Part shown: one piece after another, positions 16,857 through 24,989 of the stretch
How the letters are laid out: each line of letters opens with the position of its first letter
Numbering within the stretch: the first letter of the stretch is position 1
From: Pirellulales bacterium
Lineage (GTDB): Bacteria > Planctomycetota > Planctomycetia > Pirellulales > Lacipirellulaceae
Direction: 5' to 3'
DNA length: 52,769 bases
NCBI GenBank assembly: GCA_020847515.1
Contig: JADLBW010000210.1
Coordinates: 1 to 52,769 of the forward strand
Notes under the pieces: generated by a model
What the model saw: the letters and a program-made list of their open reading frames with translations, nothing else
Told to the model about the DNA's origin: nothing
The model's database searches: none
Position numbers and translations under genes: made by a program

Positions 16857-18905
16857 CTAAAAAGTCAACCACCGGTAGATCGTGGCGCCGACGTCGTGCA
16901 GCCAGACGTAAGCCAGCGCTCGCCGCCCGCAATGGATGCGGACCGCGGCTGCCATGCCGGGCCGCGCCTGCGGCGGGCGGCCGACCAGCCCGATCCGGAC
17001 AGCCACCGGCGGGGCCGGGTCTTCGAGTCCGGCCGCGTCGAGCGGCGCCGACGAGGAGATTTCAACTACCCTTCCAGCATGCGTCCGACTGACGTCGCCA
17101 GCCAGCCGCACGCTGGCCAGGACTTCCCGCTCGGCTGCTCCGTAGGCGTTCAGTACGTGGCCGATATGCCGCTGAGGCACGTCGGCAATCAGCTCCCAGC
17201 CGCTCGACGCGTCGGCAATGGTGAGCAGGACCTGCCCGCGCTCTACGGGTCGCGTTTGAAGCAGCGATTGCACGTCGCGGGTTAGCACCTGTCCGGCCAG
17301 CGGACTGCGCAGCGTAAGGGCCTTGCGACGCGCCTCCAGGACCTCAGCCTGCGCGCTCAGGCTCGCCAGCCGCTCTTCAAGTTGCCGTTGCTCGGCCGAC
17401 AGGGGCAACCTTACGTCGCTCTCACGCTCCGGCAGCTTACGGTCGGTTCGTGTTACCACCAGTGCATCCAGCCGTTTGCGCGAGGTCTCAATTTCGCCTT
17501 GGAGCTGTTGCAGTTGCAGACTTAGCTCTGGATCGTGCAAGACCAGCAGCACCTCGCCCGCTTTTACAATTTGTCCATGCGCCGCGCGGACCTCGTCGAC
17601 GGCCCCGCTGGCCGCGGCAAACAGGTCCCGCTCCACCGCGGCGTGCAAGGTCGCTGGCGCTTCGACGTCGAAATCCACTGGCAGCGCGAGGAAGGCCGCG
17701 GCGATCGCCGCGGCCGCGATCACGGCCAGCGGCCGCCGAACGCCGCCTGGCGCCCGCAGCGCCGTAATTCTGTCGGACCACCGCAACGCCAAACCCACCG
17801 GAAAGCGGTCGAGCGTCGCCGCCCGCGCTAGCGCCGGGCTGCACAACTCAGCCAGCTCGACCAGTTGAGCCCGCAGGTCGCCATGGCCGCCTTGGAACCG
17901 TTCTGCGACAAGTACGGCGTCGAACGGGCGGCGATTGCTGCGATATGACTGCGCACTGTCCTTTGACGATTCTTCGCGCTGTTCGCGGAAAGCGACGGGA
18001 ACCACCGTCAGGCCGCGAGCGTGCGAGCACTCGAGCTGCTGTTCGAGCGCGCGTTGCACCGCCGGCGGCAGTTCAAGGCCGTCGGTCGCAACGACGGATC
18101 CGTCGCCCGCGGGCGGGGGGTGGTCAATGGGTTCGCCCCACCGCGCCGCCTGCTCGGCCAGCGCCTCCAACGTCCGCGCCACATCGCCGTGTCGCGGCGC
18201 CTCGCTCGCGCCGCTCACGCTCAGCAGCCGCCAGCGACTGCGCCGGCGAACCAAGACGCTGAGTCGATCGCAGTCCAACGCCCGGCGGCCCTCGTTGGCG
18301 ATCTCGAAGGCGACGCCGACTAAACCTCTCGGCCTCTGCACGCGTCGCAACCATTCCGCCGCCTGACCGTGTCGCTCGGCATGCCGTCGAAGGCGCCGCA
18401 GGTCGTCGAAGGCATGGAAGTCGGCGGCCACCGATGAAATGGCAGCGGCAAAGTCCAGCCGCCCCTGCTGGACGAATGGCGACGCCCCGCGGGAAAACCA
18501 CAGCTCTATGACCGCCACGCCGGCGAGCGCGGCCCGGCCCCCGCCCTCTTCGCCGCCGTCGGCTATGTCCAGCACCGGACACAGCAGGACGTCGTAGTCC
18601 TCGCCGCCATCGTGGGCGGCGACCGAGGTGACACTCGCTACGCCATGCTCCAGGGTCCGTTGCCTGGCCTCTACCAGACTTCCCTGGTCGAAGCCCGCGG
18701 CAGGTACGATGAGCTCGAGGCGCCCGTCGATTCGGCGTCGCCACGCCGTGCTGGCGCCTGCCGCCAGCGCTGCTTCCGCCTCGCGCAACATGTGCCGATA
18801 GAACGCCCGCGGGTCGAGCTCGCGGCGCGCCGCTGCATGCAGCCGCTCGATAGCTTGTTCCAGCAGCATCCAAGGCGCCGCAGACGTTACTGGGGTTTCC
18901 GGCAT
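16857..18905 (-). CDS. GAF-domain HlyD-type adaptor
   Basis: A 682-residue single-pass protein. The cytoplasmic N-terminal half contains two GAF-like regions (about 30-170 and 195-365), seen as alternating hydrophobic strands such as VLLCPVLDI, AGVAVIELWF and FDAVLVAERF. One transmembrane helix (about 391-409) leads to a HlyD-type periplasmic part: lipoyl half (412-470), coiled-coil hairpin, second lipoyl half (LRSPLAGQVLTRDVQSLL) and a beta domain. GAF domains usually bind small ligands, so this could be an adaptor whose assembly is controlled from the cytoplasm. It starts with ATG. A TATACT hexamer ends only 6 bp upstream, hinting at a leaderless transcript. It is first of three minus-strand genes and divergent from the TolC-family gene. 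The HlyD part is confident; the GAF call is moderate. Confidence 0.82.
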   Translation of the reverse strand: MPETPVTSAAPWMLLEQAIERLHAAARRELDPRAFYRHMLREAEAALAAGASTAWRRRIDGRLELIVPAAGFDQGSLVEARQRTLEHGVASVTSVAAHDGGEDYDVLLCPVLDIADGGEEGGGRAALAGVAVIELWFSRGASPFVQQGRLDFAAAISSVAADFHAFDDLRRLRRHAERHGQAAEWLRRVQRPRGLVGVAFEIANEGRRALDCDRLSVLVRRRSRWRLLSVSGASEAPRHGDVARTLEALAEQAARWGEPIDHPPPAGDGSVVATDGLELPPAVQRALEQQLECSHARGLTVVPVAFREQREESSKDSAQSYRSNRRPFDAVLVAERFQGGHGDLRAQLVELAELCSPALARAATLDRFPVGLALRWSDRITALRAPGGVRRPLAVIAAAAIAAAFLALPVDFDVEAPATLHAAVERDLFAAASGAVDEVRAAHGQIVKAGEVLLVLHDPELSLQLQQLQGEIETSRKRLDALVVTRTDRKLPERESDVRLPLSAEQRQLEERLASLSAQAEVLEARRKALTLRSPLAGQVLTRDVQSLLQTRPVERGQVLLTIADASSGWELIADVPQRHIGHVLNAYGAAEREVLASVRLAGDVSRTHAGRVVEISSSAPLDAAGLEDPAPPVAVRIGLVGRPPQARPGMAAAVRIHCGRRALAYVWLHDVGATIYRWLTF

Positions 18906-19147
18906 AGGTTTAGTATATCCATGCGCCGCCGACAGTTAGCGCACTCTGCGGCATTGCTCCGACTGAAAGCAACGATGATCTGGGCAGAAGGCGCCGGGGG
19001 CGTCGACAGCGCAGTTTGTAGCGGTTGTGCGGCAATTAGTAGTTTTGCGGTTCGCCGGGCGCCGACAACCAAGTCGAAACGATAGGCTCCCGGCCGGCTA
19101 ACAGCGCTCGCTCGCCGCCGTCGCCTGAGGGTACGTCCAGGCTCGAC
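18906..19147. promoter_or_regulatory. Divergent promoter region of the export cluster
   Basis: A 242-bp gap between the divergent GAF-HlyD and TolC-family genes. On the minus strand a TATACT -10-like hexamer (18,912-18,917) sits 6 bp before the ATG, the spacing known from leaderless genes elsewhere; no good -35 is seen 17 bp upstream. The plus-strand promoter is not obvious. A shared control region for both halves of the system is likely from the layout. Confidence 0.4.
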
Positions 19148-21268
19148 ATGCGAACGCTTCGAAACCGTCGCTGGGTTCTACCGCTTGTCGGCTGGCTCAT
19201 CGTCGCCGAAGGTTGCCGCCTGCGCCAGCCGCCGCCCTTTAAGTCGTGCTCAGACGATTGTTACGCGACTATTGCGACCCAAGTCGACTACCCGGAGGTG
19301 ACTGCCTGCAGCGCCAGCGAGGATTGCTGGAGCGCCGCTGAGCCCCTGACCCTCGCCAACATGGGCCAATTCGACTACTGGAACGTTTCGCTCCAGGAGG
19401 CCGTGCAGATCGCCCTGACCCAGTCGCAAGTCATCCGCGACCTTGGCGGCGCCGTCCTCCGCACGCCAGCCCAGGCCGAAACCTTTTGGGATCCGGCCGT
19501 CGTTGAGACCGATCCGCGCTATGGCGTCGACGCGGCGCTCAGCGCCTTCGACGCGCAACTTACCGGCAGCGTCTTCGGCGAGAAGAACGACCGTGCCCTG
19601 AATAACGAGTTCTTCGGGGGCGGCACGCGGTTGTTGCAGCAGGACGCGGCGGTCCTGCAAGGGCAAATAGCCAAGCGAGCGGCGACCGGCTCGCAGTTCG
19701 CCCTGCGGCATTACGTCGACTATGACTCGAACAACGCTCCCAGCAATCTGTTCTATAGCGCCTGGAACACGAACGTCGAAGCCGAGATGCGCCAACCGCT
19801 GCTGCAGGGGGGCGGAACCACGTTCAATCGCATCGCCGGCGTCAGCGGCACGCCGGGGTTCTACAACGGCGTGCTTATCGCGCGGGTCAATACCGACGTC
19901 GAACTGGTCGACTTCGAAGCCGCCCTTCGCGACCTCGTCAGCAACGTCGAAAACGCCTACTGGGATTTGTACTTCGCCTACCGCGATCTGGACGCGAAGA
20001 TCGCCGCCCGCAACGCCTCGCTCGACACCTGGCGGCGCATAAACGCCCTGTTTCGTTCGGGCCGGCGCGGCGGCGAAGCCGAGAAAGAAGCTCAATCCCG
20101 CGAACAGTACTACCGCTTCCAGGAAGACGTACAGAACGCCCTCTCCGGCCGTCTGGTGGGCGGCACCAGCGTCAACAACGGCAGCAGCGGAGGCACGTTC
20201 CGCGCCACCGGGGGCGTGCACGTAGCGGAGCGACGGCTGCGCATGCTGATCGGCCTTCCGCCCAGCGACGGCCGATTGATTCGCCCCGCGGATGAGCCCC
20301 TCACGGCGCCGATCGCCTTCGACTGGCCCGAGATCACCCGTGAATCGTTGGTCCGCCGCGCCGAACTGCGGCGGCAGCGATGGGTGGTTCGCCGTTACGA
20401 GCTGGAGCAGATCGCCAGCCGCAACTTCCTGCTTCCGCGATTGGACGCGGTAGGCCGTTACCGCTGGCGGGGGTTTGGCGACGATCTGCTGCATAGCGAC
20501 TCGACGGGCCGCGGGCGATTCGACAACGCCTACGCGAACCTGACCAGCGGCGATTTCCAGGAATGGCAATTGGGCATGGTGCTATCGATGCCGCTGGGAT
20601 TCCGGCAGGCTGCGACTGCGGTGCGCAACGCGGAACTGAACCTCATGCGCTCCCGTGCGATACTCAAAGAGCAAGAACATCTGGTGCTGCACGATGCCGC
20701 CGCCGCCGTAGCGGAATTCGATCGCGCCGTCGCCGTGGCCCAGACGACGGCCCGCCGCCTGGACGCGGCTCGCCAGCAGTCCTCTGCCGTGCAAGCCGCG
20801 TACGACGCCGATAAGGCGCCGCTTGATTTGATGCTCGAGGCCCAGCGCCGCTTAGCCGACGCCGAAAGCCGGCACTATCAGTCGCTCGCGGAATATGCGA
20901 TTGCCATCAAGAACGTCCACTACGCCAAAGGTACGCTGCTGGATTACGACGGCGTAGTCCTGAGCGAATCCACTTGGCCGGCGAAGGCTTACGCCGATGC
21001 GGCCCAGCGCGACGCCCTGCGCGGCAAACCGCGCCCGCTGAACTACGCCTCCGCCCGGGCCCCGATAGTCAGCGCCGGGGCGTACGATCAGCATCCGCTA
21101 GGCGAGCTGCCGGCGCTTGAAGATTCGGCGGGCATCGCGCCCATTGCTCCGCCAACCGAACTGCCTCCTACCGCCGCCGAGCCGACGACCGCCGGGCCGA
21201 TACAACCTTTAAGCGTCGGAACGATCGCAGATCCACGCATAAATGAGGCCTCAGAGTCCCCGCCGTAG
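19148..21268 (+). CDS. TolC-family outer-membrane channel
   Basis: A 706-residue outer-membrane efflux protein of the TolC family. The N-terminus is a hydrophobic signal (VLPLVGWLIVAEGC) with Cys23 as a possible lipidation site, although AEGC is a poor lipobox because of the Glu. Two OEP-type halves follow: long helices around NVENAYWDLYFAYRDLDAKI and, later, repeats with ELNLMRSRAILKEQEHL and the A-x-x-P-L-D-L-M-L-E-A-Q-R-R-L-A-D-A motif typical of the family. It is longer than E. coli TolC, with a Pro-rich C-terminal tail (about 640-706). ATG start. It is divergent from the three adaptor genes and converges on the acyl-AMP ligase gene (58-bp gap). It is probably the outer-membrane exit of the system encoded next to it. 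Confidence 0.9.
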   Translation: MRTLRNRRWVLPLVGWLIVAEGCRLRQPPPFKSCSDDCYATIATQVDYPEVTACSASEDCWSAAEPLTLANMGQFDYWNVSLQEAVQIALTQSQVIRDLGGAVLRTPAQAETFWDPAVVETDPRYGVDAALSAFDAQLTGSVFGEKNDRALNNEFFGGGTRLLQQDAAVLQGQIAKRAATGSQFALRHYVDYDSNNAPSNLFYSAWNTNVEAEMRQPLLQGGGTTFNRIAGVSGTPGFYNGVLIARVNTDVELVDFEAALRDLVSNVENAYWDLYFAYRDLDAKIAARNASLDTWRRINALFRSGRRGGEAEKEAQSREQYYRFQEDVQNALSGRLVGGTSVNNGSSGGTFRATGGVHVAERRLRMLIGLPPSDGRLIRPADEPLTAPIAFDWPEITRESLVRRAELRRQRWVVRRYELEQIASRNFLLPRLDAVGRYRWRGFGDDLLHSDSTGRGRFDNAYANLTSGDFQEWQLGMVLSMPLGFRQAATAVRNAELNLMRSRAILKEQEHLVLHDAAAAVAEFDRAVAVAQTTARRLDAARQQSSAVQAAYDADKAPLDLMLEAQRRLADAESRHYQSLAEYAIAIKNVHYAKGTLLDYDGVVLSESTWPAKAYADAAQRDALRGKPRPLNYASARAPIVSAGAYDQHPLGELPALEDSAGIAPIAPPTELPPTAAEPTTAGPIQPLSVGTIADPRINEASESPP

Positions 21269-21326
21269 CGCCCCGCGGGCCTAGGTGAGGACGCTAGTCG
21301 CCTGCCCCTGGTCCGACTTTGTCGCG

Positions 21327-23600
21327 CTACCTTTTGGCGTCGGCTTCCATCGCCAAGAACCAGGAATCGAGCACAGGCGCCGGCGCCTCCGGCGACGTGA
21401 CGCCCAGCAGCACTTCGGCGAGGTATTGCGACAGAGCCGCGGGCGTCGGATAGCTCCAAGCGGCAGCCGGCGGCAGTCGAACGCCCAGCACTTGCTCGAA
21501 CTCGATGTTCAGCTCCAGCGCCGTCAGCGAGTCCATTCCCAGCTCCGTGAACGACCCGTCGGGCGCCAGCTCGCCGCCGGTCGCTTCGACGTGGGCACTG
21601 AGCCAGGCGAGCATCCACGCCTGGATCAGCGGCGCCAGCGACGCGGCCGTATGCGCGGCCAGATGATTCAGGAAGTCCGGTCGAGACCTTTCACCGCCGG
21701 CTGAAGGTTGATCGTGGCGGCCCTCCGGCGCTAGTGGGCCCGCCGGCGTTTCTGTCGGCTGGGACCAGCGGGCCAGTTCGTCCAATTCGGCGGCTTCGAA
21801 CATTTCGCGGCACCGACGGCGCTGCACCTTGCCGCTTGAGGTCAGCGGCAGCCCGCCCGGTCGAAGCAGTACGATGGCATAGGGGTCGACTTCGTGCTCC
21901 TCAACGATCGCCGTCCGAATGGCCCGCAGCACCGGGGCTAGGTCGTCGCGCCGATGATGGCGCCCCACCTGGTGTACGGCAACCAATTGTTCCTGACCGT
22001 TATGGCTGACGGCAAACGCCGCGCCTGCCTCGACTGCTTCGTGGGCCTGCTGCGCCGTCCGTTCCACGTCCTGTGGGTAGAGGTTGCGGCCGCGAATGAT
22101 GATCAAGTCTTTGGCTCGGCCGGTAACGTACAGCTCACAATCGTGAAACGCGCCCAGGTCGCCGGTGCGGAGGAACGGCCCGCTGCCGTCGGCTATCCGG
22201 CCGCCGAACGTCTGCCACAATTCTTCCGGCTGGTTCCAATAACCAGCGGCGACCGATCCGCCCTGCACCCAAATCTCGCCGACGACCCCCTCCGGACATG
22301 GCTCGAACGTCTGGGGGTTGACCACCCGCACCTGCTGGTCGCCTAACGAATGGCCGCAGCTTACCAATGATTGGGCGTCCGGCGTCGCCGGCCTGGTCTC
22401 GACGAGCTCGTTGGCGCTAAGGCGCGCTCGGCTGACGTTCAGCACTTTGAGTCGCCCGCTCGACCTGCCGCCCGTCACCATGAGCGTCGACTCGGCCAGG
22501 CCATAGCAGGGGTAGAAGGCGCCTTCGCTGAAACCGGCGGCGGTGAACGCCGCGGCAAATTCCTGGAGCGTCGCCGCCTCGATCGGTTCGGCCCCGCAGA
22601 ACGCCAGTTGCCACTTGCTCAGATTGAGCGCCGCTCGCTGTTGCGGCGTGGTCTTGCGAACGCACAACTCGTAGGCGAAGTTGGGCGCGCCGCTGATGGC
22701 CGCGCCGGTGCGCGAGATCGCTTCCAGCCACGATAGGGGACGCTGAAGAAATGTCGCCGGCGCCATCAGATACGACGTCCCGCCGACATACAGCGGCGTC
22801 AAGATGCCGCCGATCAGACCCATGTCGTGGTAGGCCGGCAGCCAGAAGACGCCCGCCTGAGGTGCGCCGCCGCTGCCGGCCGCCGGCAAGCCGAAGCCCC
22901 GGCGGATCAGCTCCAAATTGTGCAGCAGATTCGCATGGGTCACTACCACGCCCCGCGGCTGCGACGTGCTGCCCGATGTGTATTGCAGAAAGGCGGCGTC
23001 CTCCGGGCGTCGCGGCGTCGGGGCCGACGGCGCCGGGCCGGCCGGCAGTCGGTCGACTGCCACCCAAGTCAAATGCCGTACTTCCGCCGATTGTTCGTCA
23101 AGTTCCAGCACTCCTAGCGTGCCCGTGGTGGTGAGGGCGAGCGCCGGCGTGCAGTCGGCGACGATCGAATCCAATCGCGAAGATCGCCGCCGCGGCTTCG
23201 GGTAGGTCGCTGGCACGGGAAGCACCCCCGCGTACAGGCAGCCGAAAAAGGCGGCGATAACCTCCAGCCCGGGTCCAAAGACTAGTACCGCGCGATCGCC
23301 GGCAGTTGCATACTGGCTGATCGCCGCCGCGATGGCGCCCGCCCGGCGATCCAAGTCCGCATACGTCCACACGACTTGCTCGCTCTGGCCAGCGCCTGAC
23401 GGTTCTTCGAGAAACACAAACGCCCCTTGGTCAGGGCGCTCCAGCGCCCGCCGCCGCAGCAGCTCAGCGATCGTCGTGCTGGTCTCCATGGAAGCAGTCG
23501 CAACAGTGCTCATAGCAAAGCGGAGGAAGGAAAAAATCTCGCGGCCGAAGCGGGCGGGAAAGCTCTTGGCGGCAGCCTTCGTGGCGATGGGGATCGGCAT
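21327..23600 (-). CDS. Fatty acyl-AMP ligase with C-terminal acyl carrier domain
   Basis: A 757-residue FAAL-ACP fusion. The adenylation domain has YTSGSTSQPRG (207-217), the FAAL form of the AMP-binding loop, then TGDLG, the K-D-L-I-I-I-R-G-R-N-x-Y-P-Q-D-V-E stretch typical of FAALs, and the C-terminal lysine motif TSSGKVQR. The ACP (about 675-750) has GMDSLTALEL with Ser691 as the phosphopantetheine site. The enzyme should activate a fatty acid as acyl-AMP and load it onto its own carrier. The ATG at 23,600 has AGGAG 5 nt upstream, so it is preferred to internal ATGs at 23,513 and 23,489. No polyketide, peptide synthetase or acyltransferase gene is adjacent, so the acceptor of the acyl group is unknown. 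Confidence 0.9.
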   Translation of the reverse strand: MPIPIATKAAAKSFPARFGREIFSFLRFAMSTVATASMETSTTIAELLRRRALERPDQGAFVFLEEPSGAGQSEQVVWTYADLDRRAGAIAAAISQYATAGDRAVLVFGPGLEVIAAFFGCLYAGVLPVPATYPKPRRRSSRLDSIVADCTPALALTTTGTLGVLELDEQSAEVRHLTWVAVDRLPAGPAPSAPTPRRPEDAAFLQYTSGSTSQPRGVVVTHANLLHNLELIRRGFGLPAAGSGGAPQAGVFWLPAYHDMGLIGGILTPLYVGGTSYLMAPATFLQRPLSWLEAISRTGAAISGAPNFAYELCVRKTTPQQRAALNLSKWQLAFCGAEPIEAATLQEFAAAFTAAGFSEGAFYPCYGLAESTLMVTGGRSSGRLKVLNVSRARLSANELVETRPATPDAQSLVSCGHSLGDQQVRVVNPQTFEPCPEGVVGEIWVQGGSVAAGYWNQPEELWQTFGGRIADGSGPFLRTGDLGAFHDCELYVTGRAKDLIIIRGRNLYPQDVERTAQQAHEAVEAGAAFAVSHNGQEQLVAVHQVGRHHRRDDLAPVLRAIRTAIVEEHEVDPYAIVLLRPGGLPLTSSGKVQRRRCREMFEAAELDELARWSQPTETPAGPLAPEGRHDQPSAGGERSRPDFLNHLAAHTAASLAPLIQAWMLAWLSAHVEATGGELAPDGSFTELGMDSLTALELNIEFEQVLGVRLPPAAAWSYPTPAALSQYLAEVLLGVTSPEAPAPVLDSWFLAMEADAKR

Positions 23601-23810
23601 GGGTGCTCCTGTTGCCCATTGGCGTCTGCGAGGGCCGGAAAGACGCAGGCAATGCCCTCACACAAACTAGCGTGGCCGCCTAGCCCGTTGCAACGCAATC
23701 GATTCGGAAATCCGTCCAAATTCCTCCCGCCCTACCGAACTCCGTCGGCATAACCCGAAGGCGGGCACGGCTTCCTTTCCCGGCCGTCATCGAGCGATGC
23801 GGTTGACGCC

Positions 23811-24644
23811 TTAATTCGCCGACGGCGCTTGGGCCGGGGCGCCCCCCCCGGCCCCTGCCGGATCGGGCTCAGCCGTACTCTCGGCCGATTCGCCTTCAGC
23901 CGAAGATCCGCCCTCGGCGCCAGGCGCCGGGGCTTGATCCTCGGGCTGGGCGAGGTCCTGCGATTCGTCCGCCTGCGCTCGCTGCTGATCCGCGGCGAGC
24001 GGCACGCCGACGATGCGATTGAATTTTTCGTTATTAAGCGCCAGCACGCCGAATCGCTGGGGCTTGTCGCCGGCAGTCTGCGGCTTCAGGGCCAGCGATC
24101 CCAGCCCGGCCAGCACGCGGTTGCGGTTCTCCGGGTCCACCACCGCGACGCCCTCGCAGATGATCTGGCGCATCTGCAATTGATCCTCGGCCAGGCCGAA
24201 ATAGGCCTTGCCCTGATCGTCGGTGAGCAGCAGGCTGCCGACGCGGCTAGATTTGCCGTCGCGGTGGGTCGTGGTCGCCGAGGTGAGCACCGCCAGCGGC
24301 TGCCGCGGATTGAGCGGATCGACGACCGCGAGATTCTTGCAGTTGATGTTGTTGACCTGCAGCGCGTTATTGGTGACTCCGCAAAGCTCGCGCCCTTCGC
24401 TGTCAATCAACACGAACACCCCGTACCGATCGCCGGCGGGCTGATTTCGCTGCGGCGGATTGGACGTAAGTTTCGCGACGATGCGATCAGGCTTCTCGGC
24501 GTCGATGATCAGCAGCTCCTCGCAGACTACCTGCCCGGCGCGGAGCTTATCGGTGCGAACCTCGTGCGTGAACTTGTCGCGCAAGGCAGCTCCCAGGGCA
24601 AAAAACAGCAACGGATATACGATCCAGCGTTCGCGTTCAGACAT
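23811..24644 (-). CDS. Membrane-anchored protein with repeated I/V-D-P motif, unknown function
   Basis: A 277-residue protein of no named family that I recognise. An N-terminal uncleaved anchor (WIVYPLLFFALGAAL, about 7-21) is followed by a soluble part with three spaced copies of a strand motif: CEELLIIDAEKPDRIVAKL, CKNLAVVDPLNPRQPLAVL and CEGVAVVDPENRNRVLAGL. Each starts with a Cys preceded by small hydrophobic residues, suggesting a stacked beta structure. The C-terminus (about 225-277) is Ala/Glu/Pro-rich and disordered. ATG start without Shine-Dalgarno. A bulged GC hairpin (24,668-24,695) lies 24 nt upstream in the likely leader. It precedes the FAAL gene by 210 bp; co-transcription is possible but not shown. 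Confidence 0.72.
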   Translation of the reverse strand: MSERERWIVYPLLFFALGAALRDKFTHEVRTDKLRAGQVVCEELLIIDAEKPDRIVAKLTSNPPQRNQPAGDRYGVFVLIDSEGRELCGVTNNALQVNNINCKNLAVVDPLNPRQPLAVLTSATTTHRDGKSSRVGSLLLTDDQGKAYFGLAEDQLQMRQIICEGVAVVDPENRNRVLAGLGSLALKPQTAGDKPQRFGVLALNNEKFNRIVGVPLAADQQRAQADESQDLAQPEDQAPAPGAEGGSSAEGESAESTAEPDPAGAGGGAPAQAPSAN

Positions 24645-24989
24645 GATGCAGCACTTGTTCGGAAGGAGGCCCTGGCGGCGATCCTCCGCCAGGCCGATGT
24701 GTTCTGCGGAGCGAGTCCACTAAGAGAGGGCTCAAAGAAAAACGCTCAGCCGTCGGCCGCGCTTCGGGCCGCGCGCCGCTAGCGCCACAAGGCACGTACA
24801 GTCTATAGTTCCGGCCTGCCGGCGTCTGTATCGCGACCAGCGGTCGCAGGAATTCGCCACCGCATCGCGCCGCCGCTTGCGGCTTAGCGGCATGCTCCTC
24901 TAAGCACCGAGGGCGGCGCACGGTCGGCGCGCATGGGCGCCTGGCCGCTCTTAGAAATCTATGCGGGCCGGCCGCGTTTGGCCTTCCGT
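24645..24989. other. Intergenic region with leader and terminator-like hairpins
   Basis: About 345 bp between two minus-strand genes. A 10-bp GC stem with a single bulged base (arms 24,668-24,678 and 24,686-24,695) lies just upstream of the anchored-protein gene. A perfect 6-bp stem with a 3-base loop (24,833-24,847) lies about 140 bp past the stop of the LysM gene. Neither has a T-run. No gene is seen. Confidence 0.35.

Noticed and set aside
19250..20569. Minus-strand open frame (439 codons) opposite the TolC-family gene
   Set aside because: Antisense shadow of a well-supported gene, with no domain features.
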